Assembly (NCBI GenBank): GCA_964396715.1
Contig: CAYNFQ010000006.1
Location: 1-52,361, forward strand
Origin: CAYNFQ01 sp964396715
Lineage (GTDB): Bacteria; Patescibacteriota; Microgenomatia; Daviesbacterales; UBA10151
Direction of reading: 5' to 3'
DNA length: 52,361 bases
Shown here: one piece after another, positions 37,006 through 45,771 of the stretch
Layout: each line of letters begins with the position of its first letter
Numbering within the stretch: the first letter of the stretch is position 1
Position numbers and translations under genes: made by a program
The notes under the pieces: generated by a model
The model's database searches: none
Told to the model about the DNA's origin: nothing
The model's input: the letters and a program-made list of their open reading frames with translations, nothing else

Positions 37006-37547
37006 ATTTTTCTATTCCTAATAATATATTGATATGCTTTTAATATTGCACCTATAGTTAAGCCATCTATTAATTGGGAGTTATTTATCATTTCTAGAAC
37101 TTTCTTGAGCCGGAACTTTTTCACTTGTATGATTTCTTCATCATGAGAAATTTTGTTTGGTTCTTTTATATAAGCTATGAATAACTGCACCTCATCATCT
37201 ACTTGACCTACAGAGAGTCTAAATGGGCCAATTGATACAAGTTTATTAGTAACTAATCCTGTTTCCTCCCTTAGTTCTCTCTTTGCAGCTTGAAGTGGAG
37301 TCTCACCTTTATCAACTAATCCTCTTGGAATCTCCCATATATAATCCTTGAAAATGTAACGATAATTTTTGCAGAGAAAAATATTTTTTTCTCCATCTAA
37401 AGGAACAACCCCGACTGTTTCGGGAATATGAACATAAGCGTAGATGTTCTCTTTACCCTTGGGATCTATCACTTGGTCTTCCCTTACTTCCATCCAAGAA
37501 TTTTTATAGACAATTTTTGTGGAAATAGTTTTCCAAGGTTTTTTCAT
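37002..37547 (-). CDS. Nudix hydrolase, ADP-ribose pyrophosphatase-like
   Basis: A 181-residue protein. The Nudix box is complete: GETPLQAAKRELREETGL. The preceding YRYIFKDYIWEIPRGLVD matches the E-P-A/R-G part of ADP-sugar pyrophosphatases. It would hydrolyse ADP-ribose or a similar nucleoside diphosphate sugar. It starts directly at the end of zwf and overlaps the 2H phosphoesterase by 4 bases, so the three form an operon. Confidence 0.9.
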   Translation of the reverse strand: MKKPWKTISTKIVYKNSWMEVREDQVIDPKGKENIYAYVHIPETVGVVPLDGEKNIFLCKNYRYIFKDYIWEIPRGLVDKGETPLQAAKRELREETGLVTNKLVSIGPFRLSVGQVDDEVQLFIAYIKEPNKISHDEEIIQVKKFRLKKVLEMINNSQLIDGLTIGAILKAYQYIIRNRKI

Positions 37548-38987
37548 TTAGATCCTGCAAAAGTCCATGGAGGGTTCAAGCCACTCTCTGCCATCTGATC
37601 TGATCAGATCATCAGCCTCTTTTGGCCCCCATGTTCCCGGTCTATAAATAGTGGGAGATCCGCGCTTTTTTGCCAAAGGATCAATGAAAGCCCATTGGGC
37701 TTCCACCTCTTCCGCAGCATTAAAAAAGGTATGATCCCCCCTGATGGTATCAATCAGTAGTCTCTCATAAGGATCTGGAATGTAGTGAGTGTGCGGGTCA
37801 GCTTTATAGCAAAACTGCATATATGAAGGTTCAACATCAACTTGATGACCGGGTGTTTTGGTGACAATTTTTAAAACAATACCCTCATTAGGCTGGATTC
37901 GGTAAATTAACACGTTGGGTTCATCAGGCGATTTGACACTTTTCATTAACCTGTTTTGGGGATTTTTAAAAACAATGGTAATTTCTGTGACGGTTTGTTT
38001 TAACTTTTTGCCGGCTCTGATGTATATCGGTACATCCTTAAAGCGCTCGTTGTTGATATAAGTTTTAAAGGCATAAAATGTGTCGGTTGTGGACTCAGGT
38101 GCGATATTTTCTTTTTTTCTGTAATCTTTATACTGACCAAAAACCACTTTTTGGGGAAGCGGCACCAGACTTTTTAAAATTTTGATTCTCTCCCGCGTTA
38201 CAGCTTCGCTGGAAAATTCAGAAGGCGCATTCATGGTGGCAAAAGCCAGCATTTGCAGCTGATGATTTTGACCCACATCCTTTAAAGCACCTACCTGATC
38301 ATAATAACCGCCTCTTTTGCCGATGCCAAAGCTTTCTGTGGCAGTAATCTGAATATGGTCTATGTAATCCTTATTTATTAATGGTTCAAAAATGTCATTG
38401 GAAAATCTGAAAGTTAAAATGTTTTGGATGGTTTCTTTACCAAGATAATGATCAAGTCTGTATATTTGGTCTTCGCTGAAATATTTTAATAGTAGATTGT
38501 TTAATTTCTTGGCGGATTGAAGATCATTACCGATTGGTTTTTCGATCATCAGGCGGACAAAGCCTTTATCTTGTTTGTTCATGCCTAAATTTTTTAGATT
38601 TTTAAAAATGGCAGGGTAGAGTTCAGGATAGGTGGCCAGATAATAAATTCTGTTATCACACCTTTGGCCTAATTTATTTAGAAAAAGTTTTAATTTAGGG
38701 TAAAAGCCGGGATCATCCAAACTACCGCCAACGTAGTGAATTCTTTGAGAAAGTTTTTGGAAAACCTCCATCTTTATCTCATGCTGGTGGTGGATATTTT
38801 GCAGATGCAAAGTGTTGTGAAAATATCTTTTAAATTCTTTGTCGCTAAACTGTTTTCTGCCTGTGCCCACCACAGACATATTTTTTGGCAGGAGCCCTTT
38901 TTCCGCCATATCATAAAGCACAGGGATTAGCTTAATTTGGGCCAAATTTCCGGTAATGCCGAAGATTACTAAAGCAAATGAATCCAT
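37548..38987 (-). CDS. zwf: Glucose-6-phosphate 1-dehydrogenase
   Basis: A full-length enzyme of 479 residues. The N-terminal coenzyme site is FGITGNLAQIKLIPVLY (GxxGxLA). The active-site signature is RLDHYLGKETIQNIL. DVGQNHQLQMLAFATM and GKKLKQTVTEITIVFK match the beta+alpha domain. It oxidises glucose 6-phosphate, opening the oxidative pentose phosphate route that gnd completes. It is first in an operon with the Nudix and 2H genes. Upstream lies a TAGGG/CCCTAAA repeat tract shared with the PGI/PMI promoter. Confidence 0.96.
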   Translation of the reverse strand: MDSFALVIFGITGNLAQIKLIPVLYDMAEKGLLPKNMSVVGTGRKQFSDKEFKRYFHNTLHLQNIHHQHEIKMEVFQKLSQRIHYVGGSLDDPGFYPKLKLFLNKLGQRCDNRIYYLATYPELYPAIFKNLKNLGMNKQDKGFVRLMIEKPIGNDLQSAKKLNNLLLKYFSEDQIYRLDHYLGKETIQNILTFRFSNDIFEPLINKDYIDHIQITATESFGIGKRGGYYDQVGALKDVGQNHQLQMLAFATMNAPSEFSSEAVTRERIKILKSLVPLPQKVVFGQYKDYRKKENIAPESTTDTFYAFKTYINNERFKDVPIYIRAGKKLKQTVTEITIVFKNPQNRLMKSVKSPDEPNVLIYRIQPNEGIVLKIVTKTPGHQVDVEPSYMQFCYKADPHTHYIPDPYERLLIDTIRGDHTFFNAAEEVEAQWAFIDPLAKKRGSPTIYRPGTWGPKEADDLIRSDGREWLEPSMDFCRI

Positions 38988-39082
38988 AAGTTAGGGATTA
39001 GTAACTAGGGTTTAGGGTCTAGAAACTAATCAATAGAGGGATTATACTAAAACCTATACCCTAAAACCTATACCCTAAAATT
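38988..39082. repeat. CCCTAAA-type repeats between zwf and PGI/PMI
   Basis: The 14-mer AACCTATACCCTAA occurs twice in tandem (39052-39079), with related TTAGGG words to its left. The 17-mer CCTATACCCTAAAACCT is identical to 17436-17452 inside the transglutaminase signal region. Confidence 0.85.
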
Positions 39083-40102
39083 ATGAATAATTTAGATCCT
39101 AAAAATGTGCTCGGGTCAGTGGAAATGTTTTTGGATCAGTGCGAGCAGATCTGGCAGGAGGCAAAAAATGTACAGTTTCCTGATCATTACAGACAAATTA
39201 AAAATATAGTGATTTGCGGCATGGGGGGATCTGCTTTTGGGGGGTATGTGGTTTCTTCACTTTATAAAGATCAGCTGAAGGTACCTTTTATTTCAAATAA
39301 TGATTATAGCCTGCCGGGATTTGTTTCTGAAAATACCCTGGTGATATTGTTAAGTTATTCCGGTACAACCGAGGAAGTTTTGTCATGTTTGGAAGAAGCC
39401 AAAGGCAGAAGGGTTTTAATAAGCGGTATCACCATTGGGGGAAAGCTGGGTGATTTTTTCCAAGAGAATAAAGTACCTACTTTAAGATTTAACCCAAGGT
39501 TTAACCCTTCAGGACAGCCCAGGCTGGCTCCCGGGTACATGGTGCTGGGGCTGATTGGGATTTTGAACAAATTAGGGATGGTTTCTGTTTCCGATGAGGA
39601 AGTGAGGAGGGCGATATCGGAAGTAAAAGAGAACCAGGAAAGCATTAAATCTGCTGCCAAAAATTTAGCCAAAAAAATATACGGCTCCATCCCGGTCATT
39701 TTTGCTGCAGAATTTTTGTCCGGGAATGCCTATATCATTAGAAACCAGACAAATGAAACAGCCAAAAGTTTTGCTTCTTACTCGCTTCTTTCCGAATTAA
39801 ATCATCATTTAATGGAAGGGTTAAAAAATCCTCCGGACAAAAAGCTGTTTGTTTTATTTTTAAACACGGATCTATACTCTGATAAATTGAGCAAAAGAGT
39901 TGAGTTGACAAAAGATGTAGTGGGGAAAAACGGGGTAGGCTGGAGTGAGTATCAGCCTAGTGGATCATCGAAACTGTCTCAGGTTTTAAATGTGTTATCT
40001 TTTGGAGGGTTTCTGACTTATGATCTTGCCATGCTTTATGGCCAGGATCCATCAGTCATCCCCTGGGTGGATTACTTTAAGGAGCGGTTGGAGAATAACT
40101 AA
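39083..40102 (+). CDS. Bifunctional phosphoglucose/phosphomannose isomerase (SIS fold)
   Basis: A 339-residue protein. The first SIS domain has VICGMGGSAFGGYVVSSLY and LVILLSYSGTTEEVLSCLEE. The second part has SGNAYIIRNQTNETAKSFA and the catalytic ELNHHLMEGLKNP. This matches the archaeal/bacterial PGI/PMI family, which interconverts glucose 6-, fructose 6- and mannose 6-phosphate. With the ROK kinase, zwf and gnd it gives a compact hexose-phosphate module. Confidence 0.93.
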   Translation: MNNLDPKNVLGSVEMFLDQCEQIWQEAKNVQFPDHYRQIKNIVICGMGGSAFGGYVVSSLYKDQLKVPFISNNDYSLPGFVSENTLVILLSYSGTTEEVLSCLEEAKGRRVLISGITIGGKLGDFFQENKVPTLRFNPRFNPSGQPRLAPGYMVLGLIGILNKLGMVSVSDEEVRRAISEVKENQESIKSAAKNLAKKIYGSIPVIFAAEFLSGNAYIIRNQTNETAKSFASYSLLSELNHHLMEGLKNPPDKKLFVLFLNTDLYSDKLSKRVELTKDVVGKNGVGWSEYQPSGSSKLSQVLNVLSFGGFLTYDLAMLYGQDPSVIPWVDYFKERLENN

Positions 40103-40162
40103 ATCCTGGTGTATATATGGGTCTAAAAATATAAAGTGTTATAATGTTGGAAAGTCCATTTT

Positions 40163-40297
40163 ATGAATAAGCTAATCCAATTTTTATTAAAAAAGTATGC
40201 CAGAATGCCTGGTGAGAAAAAAGTCCGTTTAGGTATGAGTCTTTCTCAAATGGTTAGGGATGTCAGAAAAGCTGGATCTATCAAAATGGGTGTTTAA
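40163..40297 (+). CDS. 44-residue basic protein upstream of a nucleotidyltransferase
   Basis: ATG to TAA encodes MNKLIQFLLKKYARMPGEKK, then VRLGMSLSQMVRDVRKAGSI and KMGV. It is strongly basic and helical, with 7 bases between its stop and the ATG of the nucleotidyltransferase gene. The spacing and orientation suggest a two-gene unit, possibly a toxin-antitoxin-like pair in which this is the small partner. I do not recognise the family. Confidence 0.6.
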   Translation: MNKLIQFLLKKYARMPGEKKVRLGMSLSQMVRDVRKAGSIKMGV

Positions 40298-40303
40298 AAT
40301 TTA

Positions 40304-40885
40304 ATGGAAACTCCCCAGGCCGAACTTCTAAAAGATATTACCCTTTTTTTAAGTTCCCATAAAATTCTTTATATGATTACAGGTTCATGGAGCTCAATTT
40401 ATTATGGACGGCCCAGAGCTTCACACGATATTGATTTCGTGGTTGAATTGCCCATAAAAAACGTAGATCAAACTACTCAACTTTTCTCCAAACTTCCTGA
40501 CACTTTTATGACCCAGCTGGAAACTATTAAAGAAGCAATTGAAAGTAAAAATCAGTTTCAGGTAATACATTTACCCACTATGTTAAAAATGGACTTTTGG
40601 ATATTAACTGATGGGGAATTTGATCAGAATAGGTTTTCCAGGCGCAGGAGAGTAAAGCTTTTTAATCAGTTTATGAAAATGGCTACCCCGGAAGATACTA
40701 TCATCCAAAAACTGATCTGGTACAGTAAGGGCCAGACAGAGAAACATTTAGTTGACGCTGCCTTTGTTCTTAAGATACAGGGAAAAAACCTGGACCAAAA
40801 TTATTTGCGGACTTGGATTAAAAAATTAAAGCTGGAAAAACTTTATAAAGAAATGCAGAAAATTGATTTAGAAGAGTATATCTAA
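40304..40885 (+). CDS. Nucleotidyltransferase-like protein (AbiEii/DUF6036-type)
   Basis: A 193-residue protein. MITGSWSSIYYGRPRASHDI, followed by DFVVEL, has the GSxA/S...R.S.DIDF arrangement of the AbiEii-like nucleotidyltransferase group. MKMATPEDTIIQKLIWYSKG is the conserved Lys-containing helix seen in these proteins. Members are often partners in toxin-antitoxin systems. The upstream 44-residue basic ORF is its likely partner. Confidence 0.78.
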   Translation: METPQAELLKDITLFLSSHKILYMITGSWSSIYYGRPRASHDIDFVVELPIKNVDQTTQLFSKLPDTFMTQLETIKEAIESKNQFQVIHLPTMLKMDFWILTDGEFDQNRFSRRRRVKLFNQFMKMATPEDTIIQKLIWYSKGQTEKHLVDAAFVLKIQGKNLDQNYLRTWIKKLKLEKLYKEMQKIDLEEYI

Positions 40886-40965
40886 AAAAGGTTATTCATA
40901 CCTTAAGGCAGTAATCCTTCGATAAGCGAAGCTTGAAACTTCGTTTTAAACTCAGGATCTTCGCG

Positions 40966-42162
40966 CTACTCATGACGTAGCGCTTCGATTGGATCCAGTC
41001 TGGCTGCTCTGATGGCCGGGGCCACTCCAAAAATTATCCCCACCAGCATGGAAAATCCAAAAGAAAGAGCCACTGACCAAAGGGGTACAGTGGTGGTAAA
41101 AAATCTGCCTATGACGAGCGAAATACCTATGCCTAAGAGAATGCCAATAATGCCACCTAGCCCTGATAAAGTAACTGCCTCTATTAAAAACTGGGTCCTG
41201 ATATCTTTAGGTTTGGCACCGACAGCTTTTCTTAAACCAATTTCCCGGGTTCTTTCAGTCACAGATACCAGCATGATGTTCATAATGCCTATTCCCCCCA
41301 CAATCAGTGAGATGGCTGCAATTCCTCCCAAGGCTGCGGTCAAAACAGAGGTGATTTGTCCGATGGTAGATAAAGTCTGCTCTTGTGTTTGCACAGTAAA
41401 TTCATCTTCCGACAGTCTCTTTTTCAAAAGATTGGTGGCTTTAACCTGCACATCTTTGACATCATCTGCCGAGTTTGCTGAAATATAAATAGTGTTGAGC
41501 CTGTCTATGCCAAATTGCCTTTGGGCTGTTTGGAACGGAATGTAAATGGAGTTGTCAAAATCAATGCCAAAAACAGCCCCCCTTGGGCCCAAAATTCCCA
41601 CCACAATATATTTTAATCCCGCCACATCAATGGTTTGCCCTAAAGCTTTTCCTTCTTCAAAAAGATTAAGTTTCACAGTTGGCCCAATCACTGCTATCTT
41701 CTTAAAACTCTGCTGTTCGGATGCTTTGAAGAATCTGCCTTCGGTAAGTTTGATGGAAATAATTTGCCAATAATCGGCTTCCACCCCAAAAACAGCTGCC
41801 CCTTTGTCTGTTTTATTGCCAAACTTTAAGGTGGCATTTCTTTGGATGGCGGCAGAAATTTGGGCTTCATCTGACAGTTTGTTGCGCAGATTTACTGCAT
41901 CTGAATATTCCAATCTGTTAGCCTGTACCCCGCCGGGGGAGCGGGCTCCTCCGATCCTGCCGGGGATCACAATTAATAAGTTTGATCCCAAACCTTCAAT
42001 CTGAGAAGTGATATAGGTTTTTAAACCGGAAACCAGTGAGATAAGTAAAATTACAGAAGTTACTCCAATAACAATGCCCAGGATGGTTAGGAATGAACGC
42101 ATCCTGTTGGCCAGAATAGCTGTTAGAGCTGATTGTGTTGTTTCAAAAATGTCCATAATCAA
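40966..42162 (-). CDS. MacB-type ABC transporter permease
   Basis: A 398-residue protein. The N-terminal helix is in RMRSFLTILGIVIGVTSVILL, then a large extracytoplasmic MacB-PCD domain, then three helices with IGGIGIMNIMLVSVTERTRE (the FtsX/MacB coupling motif) and EAVTLSGLGGIIGILLGIG. It works with the ATPase and adaptor encoded upstream. The start may be the third codon; the overlap with the ATPase stop indicates coupling. The substrate, possibly peptides or lipoproteins, cannot be told. Confidence 0.92.
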   Translation of the reverse strand: MIMDIFETTQSALTAILANRMRSFLTILGIVIGVTSVILLISLVSGLKTYITSQIEGLGSNLLIVIPGRIGGARSPGGVQANRLEYSDAVNLRNKLSDEAQISAAIQRNATLKFGNKTDKGAAVFGVEADYWQIISIKLTEGRFFKASEQQSFKKIAVIGPTVKLNLFEEGKALGQTIDVAGLKYIVVGILGPRGAVFGIDFDNSIYIPFQTAQRQFGIDRLNTIYISANSADDVKDVQVKATNLLKKRLSEDEFTVQTQEQTLSTIGQITSVLTAALGGIAAISLIVGGIGIMNIMLVSVTERTREIGLRKAVGAKPKDIRTQFLIEAVTLSGLGGIIGILLGIGISLVIGRFFTTTVPLWSVALSFGFSMLVGIIFGVAPAIRAARLDPIEALRHE

Positions 42163-42842
42163 GTACGGGATGACAAGGAAATTCGCCCATCCTTTAACCT
42201 GATCACCTTTTTTGCATGTTTGGCGATATTTGTTTCATGGGTAATCATAATGATGGTTTTACCCCCTTTACGTAATTTATCAAATATTTTCATAATTTCT
42301 GCTCCTGATCTGGTATCCAAATTTCCGGTTGGTTCATCTGCCAAGATCAGTTCAGGGTTATTTACTAATGCTCTGGCAATTGCCACCCGTTGCTGTTGTC
42401 CGCCAGACAGTTGATTTGGGTGTGAGTCCAGCTTATCTGAAAGTCCCACCTCATCTAAAGCTTTTTTTGCCCTGTCTAATCTTTCAGATCTACTCACTCC
42501 TGCATAGATTAAAGGCAGGGCCACATTATCCAAAGCAGATGTTCTGGATAATAAATTAAAAGACTGAAAAACAAAACCGATTTTTTGATTTCTCAAGTTT
42601 GCCAGAGTATCCTCCTGAAGATGAGCTGTATCTTTGCCATCCAAATCATAAGATCCTGAGCTGGGGTGATCCAAAAGTCCAATAATATTCATTAAAGTTG
42701 ATTTGCCTGAACCGGATGCCCCAATGATTGCTAAAAAATCTCCTTTTTTAACCTTAAGGTTGATGTTTTTTAAAGCCTGAAAAGACACCTCACCTGTTTG
42801 ATAAATTTTGTTTATTTTAGAAAGTTTAACTAGAGGACTCAT
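42159..42842 (-). CDS. MacB/LolD-type ABC transporter ATPase
   Basis: A 227-residue ATPase. Walker A is IIGASGSGKSTLMNIIG, the Q-loop GFVFQSFNLLSRTSALDNV, the signature QLSGGQQQRVAIARALV and Walker B ELILADEPTGNLDT. It powers the mechanotransmission-type transporter with the adjacent permease and adaptor. Its last codons are made of the 18-base word ATCAAGTACGGGATGACA found also at 25688-25917, so the C-terminus may have been rewritten by a repeat. Confidence 0.94.
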   Translation of the reverse strand: MSPLVKLSKINKIYQTGEVSFQALKNINLKVKKGDFLAIIGASGSGKSTLMNIIGLLDHPSSGSYDLDGKDTAHLQEDTLANLRNQKIGFVFQSFNLLSRTSALDNVALPLIYAGVSRSERLDRAKKALDEVGLSDKLDSHPNQLSGGQQQRVAIARALVNNPELILADEPTGNLDTRSGAEIMKIFDKLRKGGKTIIMITHETNIAKHAKKVIRLKDGRISLSSRT

Positions 42843-43933
42843 CTGCCTCTGCCACCCCCAAATAGTCTAAAGATTCCTCCAAGAGAATTCTGGTTACGAT
42901 TAAAAACATTACTTGAGGCTGAAGGGTTCAGTAAAACCTTTTCATTTTCCTCAAGGCCCTCTTTAATCTCGATATCGGTGTCAGATTGAATTCCGGGATT
43001 GACTTTTTTAAGATTTAAATTGCCATTTGTTTGAACAAAAACTGTACTATCTTCTCTTAATGCTTCAGCAGGAATGGTTAAGGCCTCTTTTGCTTCGGAT
43101 ACAATAATTGATGCTTGGCCTGACAGGCCATTGATAAAGGTGAGTTTGGGCTCATCTATTTTAATTCTGACAGTCACCACAGTTGCTCCGGATGAGGTGG
43201 TTTTAGTTTGAGGGATAATCTGAAAAACCTCACCATCAAATGTTTTACCAGAATAAGCATCAAGGATGATGAGAGCTTTTTGCCCCAAAGAAACTTTGTC
43301 AATATCTACTTCATCTACGTCTGTGTCAAAGAAAACTTCAGAAGTATCTACAATCTGGGCAATCAAATCTGATGAGGAAACATACTGGTCGATAGTAACA
43401 GGTACCTGGGTGACGATTCCCCTGATAGGAGTATAAATATTTGCTTCATTTAAAGCCTCCTGCGCCTTCTTGACAGAGTCGTAAGCAGAATCCCTGGCCG
43501 CCTGAGCTGTGGTTCTGTCTGCTTTCTGCTTGAAGGTTTCATCTTTTGCATGATCCTTTACATCATCCTCCACCTTTTCTGCTATGGCTTGTTTATCCCG
43601 TAAAGTATTTTGAGTCTGCTGCAGGTCAATTGCCAAAAGTTTAGTGTCCAGCCCGGCAATAGTCTGATAGGCTGTAACCTTATCTCCTGCTTTGACATTT
43701 AAATATGCCAGTTTACCTGCTGATTTGAATCTTAAATTGACAACCCGTTTGCCTGTTAAGATGCCTGATGAGGAGACAGTTTCCGAAATATCAGTTCTTT
43801 TAACTGCTGTAAACTGTAATGGTAATTGTTTGGGATTGGCAAATAAATTAAAAGTCAAGATGGCTATAGCTATTATGGCCACCAAAACTATTATTCTTTT
43901 TTTTCCTAGCCTCAAAATATGCGGTATTTTCAC
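42839..43933 (-). CDS. MacA-like membrane fusion (HlyD-family) protein
   Basis: A 364-residue protein. An N-terminal membrane anchor (about residues 12-30) is followed by a biotinyl/lipoyl-like strand FKSAGKLAYLNVKAGDKVTA, an alpha-helical hairpin (QQTQNTLRDKQAIAEKVEDD) and a barrel region with IDQYVSSSDLIAQIVDTSEV. Near the end is the membrane-proximal domain, then a Gly/Arg-rich tail. It is the adaptor of the three-gene MacAB-like exporter; the genes overlap by 4 bases each. Confidence 0.9.
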   Translation of the reverse strand: MKIPHILRLGKKRIIVLVAIIAIAILTFNLFANPKQLPLQFTAVKRTDISETVSSSGILTGKRVVNLRFKSAGKLAYLNVKAGDKVTAYQTIAGLDTKLLAIDLQQTQNTLRDKQAIAEKVEDDVKDHAKDETFKQKADRTTAQAARDSAYDSVKKAQEALNEANIYTPIRGIVTQVPVTIDQYVSSSDLIAQIVDTSEVFFDTDVDEVDIDKVSLGQKALIILDAYSGKTFDGEVFQIIPQTKTTSSGATVVTVRIKIDEPKLTFINGLSGQASIIVSEAKEALTIPAEALREDSTVFVQTNGNLNLKKVNPGIQSDTDIEIKEGLEENEKVLLNPSASSNVFNRNQNSLGGIFRLFGGGRGR

Positions 43934-43960
43934 AATCTGCTAATTTTAATACATTCGAGG

Positions 43961-44524
43961 CTAAAAATCCACAGTGACAGTTTCGTTGGACATTTTATCT
44001 TCTATAATTTTTACTATTTTTTCAATTGTTTCATCCAACTTCCCAGGCACATTTTCTACTACATAGTCATAACTCGCATGATATAAATCCCAGAATTTTT
44101 GATCAGCCTGCATTCTTTTATTTATTTCTTCATCAGAAAACCCTCTTTCTTTTAATCTTTTCAACACGGTTTCGTTATCTGTGGCGATATAAATGATGAT
44201 ACACTCCGGAAAGACTAATTTGACTTTGCCCGCCATGGATGGATCTATCTTCCAGATCAGATCTTCTGCTAAGTTAATTTGAGGTTTTTCCGTACCGTAA
44301 AAATTTCCTCCATATTCCACATATTCCAAAAAATCTCCATGATCTATTTTTTGTTTAAATTCCGGCCGAGGAATAAAATTATAATCTACTCCATCTACCT
44401 CATCCTGCCTGGGAGTTCTTGAGGTTGTAGTTAAAACCTTTTTAAAATTTGGGTATTTTACTAAAATTCTTTTAATTAAAGTATCCTTACCCGAAGCTGT
44501 TTTACCTGTGAGAACGATTAACAT
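43961..44524 (-). CDS. gmk: Guanylate kinase
   Basis: A 187-residue protein. The P-loop is LIVLTGKTASGKDTLIKRIL, followed by LTTTSRTPRQDEVDGVDYNF (the GMP-binding TTRxxRxxEvdGxdY motif in near-complete form) and FLEYVEYGGNFYGTE. CIIIYIATDNETVLKRLKER is the later strand-helix. It phosphorylates GMP to GDP. The P-loop GKTASGKD departs from the usual GPSGaGKs, so a related nucleotide kinase cannot be wholly excluded. It starts directly after the stop of the small membrane-protein gene. Confidence 0.85.
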   Translation of the reverse strand: MLIVLTGKTASGKDTLIKRILVKYPNFKKVLTTTSRTPRQDEVDGVDYNFIPRPEFKQKIDHGDFLEYVEYGGNFYGTEKPQINLAEDLIWKIDPSMAGKVKLVFPECIIIYIATDNETVLKRLKERGFSDEEINKRMQADQKFWDLYHASYDYVVENVPGKLDETIEKIVKIIEDKMSNETVTVDF

Positions 44525-44866
44525 TTAATTAAGACAATGGGAGCATTTGCAGGAAAAAACATTTTTATAACCTCTTGGCAGGGTGAGACCCTGAATAATG
44601 CCGCCAATTAAAAGACCGCGGGTTATCATATGATCTAAAACAGTCACAGATGTGATACCTGATAAAGCTAACAGGATGGAAAAGTTAAACCAGTGATGAA
44701 AATGGATGGCCCTGCCAAACATATTGATCCTGATCACAGGAAAGAACTGAACTCTTTTGACCTTAAAATTAGGCAGTTTTCTTCTGATCCTGGATGCAGG
44801 ATGAGTGGTTGCTCTAAAAGTGGCATATCCTAAGACTGTTGCCGGTATAATTGATAATATTTCCAT
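44525..44866 (-). CDS. Small membrane protein with C-terminal Cys motif
   Basis: A 113-residue protein with two hydrophobic stretches (about 5-18 and 62-93), a conserved-looking INMFGRAIHFHHWFNFS in between, and a terminal CKCSHC that could bind metal. It is adjacent to gmk, sharing the stop/start junction, so the two are probably cotranscribed. I do not recognise its function. Confidence 0.6.
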   Translation of the reverse strand: MEILSIIPATVLGYATFRATTHPASRIRRKLPNFKVKRVQFFPVIRINMFGRAIHFHHWFNFSILLALSGITSVTVLDHMITRGLLIGGIIQGLTLPRGYKNVFSCKCSHCLN

Positions 44867-44934
44867 ATACTAACTGATTTAATATTATCTGAATAATCCC
44901 CAAAAAGCAAATTGAAATGATATAATATGCCAGG

Positions 44935-45171
44935 ATGAACCAGGAAACTCTGAATATATTTCTACTACTGGCGCTTTTTGTAGTGACAACTTGTATAGTT
45001 TTTGCCACCTTTTACTTTGTTGGGGCTCTAAAGTCTATCACTCAACTGGCAGATGATTTAGATGAAACTACCCAAAGTTTAAAAAATAAGGTGCAACTGA
45101 AAGCTCTGACAGCAATCCCTGCGCTTTTGGTGGCACTGGCCGGTAAAGTAATTAGAAAGAAAAGGGGGTGA
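44935..45171 (+). CDS. Small membrane protein, DUF948-like
   Basis: A 78-residue protein. One membrane helix (residues 6-30) is followed by SITQLADDLDETTQSLKNKV, a short helical stretch like the DUF948 group, and a second hydrophobic segment with a basic tail. TATAAT (44921-44926) ends 8 bases before its ATG. The next gene begins 5 bases after its stop, so the two small proteins form an operon, likely envelope related. Confidence 0.65.
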   Translation: MNQETLNIFLLLALFVVTTCIVFATFYFVGALKSITQLADDLDETTQSLKNKVQLKALTAIPALLVALAGKVIRKKRG

Positions 45172-45173
45172 TT
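45162..45173 (+). promoter_or_regulatory. Strong ribosome-binding site deciding the start at 45177
   Basis: AAAGGGGGTGAT is nearly complementary to the 16S anti-SD and lies at proper spacing before ATG 45177. It argues against the GTG at 45168 as the start. Confidence 0.75.
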
Positions 45174-45176
45174 TTT

Positions 45177-45455
45177 ATGGCTCAGGATAATAAGCAAAGC
45201 TTGCCATCTGGCAATGGTAAAGGTTCCCTGGCAGCCGGAGTGGCTGGAGCGGTTATTGGCGCTGCAGCAGCTGCAGCAGCAATAGCGCTCTCAGATGAGA
45301 AAAACAGAAAAAAAGCGGAAAAAGTGCTGAATGATATGCAAAAAGAGGGCAATAAAATGCTAAAAGAGATTACCAGGATGGCGCTGGAGTTAAGAGACAG
45401 AGGGACAAAAGCTCTGCCAAAAGGTAAAAAGACAAAAAAAGCTAAAAAACTGTAA
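45177..45455 (+). CDS. YtxH-like small protein
   Basis: A 92-residue protein starting MAQDNKQSLP. A Gly/Ala-rich hydrophobic segment (SLAAGVAGAVIGAAAAAAAI) is followed by DEKNRKKAEKVLNDMQKEGN and a Lys-rich tail, the layout of YtxH-type stress proteins. It is probably membrane associated and works with the DUF948-like protein upstream, as such pairs commonly occur together. Confidence 0.68.
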   Translation: MAQDNKQSLPSGNGKGSLAAGVAGAVIGAAAAAAAIALSDEKNRKKAEKVLNDMQKEGNKMLKEITRMALELRDRGTKALPKGKKTKKAKKL

Positions 45456-45494
45456 AAAGGGCATAATAGGGTGGCTGACGGGGATCATTTTCGG

Positions 45495-45566
45495 GGAGGC
45501 GTAGGGGAGTTGAACCCCCGCTAACAGATCCACAATCTGTTGTGCTACCGTTACACCAACGTCTCC
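45495..45566 (-). tRNA. tRNA-His(GTG)
   Basis: The extra G at position -1 pairs with C73, typical of tRNA-His. The anticodon arm is ACAGA-TTGTGGA-TCTGT with anticodon GTG, and the T-arm GGGG-TTCAACT-CCCC. The acceptor has one A-C mismatch. It runs on the minus strand, beyond the terminator of the glycosidase gene. Confidence 0.92.
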
Positions 45567-45605
45567 ATAAAATCCTATACTGATTATTTTACCATCTTTC
45601 GCACG

Positions 45606-45630
45606 AAAAAACCTACCTTGCGGTAGGTTT
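45606..45630 (-). terminator. Terminator of the glycosidase gene
   Basis: On the minus strand AAACCTACC-GCAA-GGTAGGTTT runs into six Ts. It stands about 140 bases after the stop of the gene at 45772. Confidence 0.8.
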
Positions 45631-45636
45631 AATCGA

Positions 45637-45707
45637 GAACCTGTTACTGTTAGCTTTTGAGGGCCAACTAAACTTTCAATCTTGCGATATCAGTTTTTAA
45701 CAGGTTC
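45637..45707. repeat. Inverted repeat GAACCTGTTA...TAACAGGTTC
   Basis: Perfect 10-base arms (45637-45646 and 45698-45707) flank 51 bases. It could be a structured 3' UTR or a tiny non-autonomous element. Confidence 0.6.
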
Positions 45708-45771
45708 TGTCACTATATAATGAATAATTTAACCTGTCAACTATGATCATGTGGATCAAACTATAGCAAAA

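Noticed and set aside
41012..41488. Plus-strand ORF within the MacB-type permease gene
   Set aside because: It lies wholly antisense to a well-supported permease; its composition is that of reversed membrane-protein codons.
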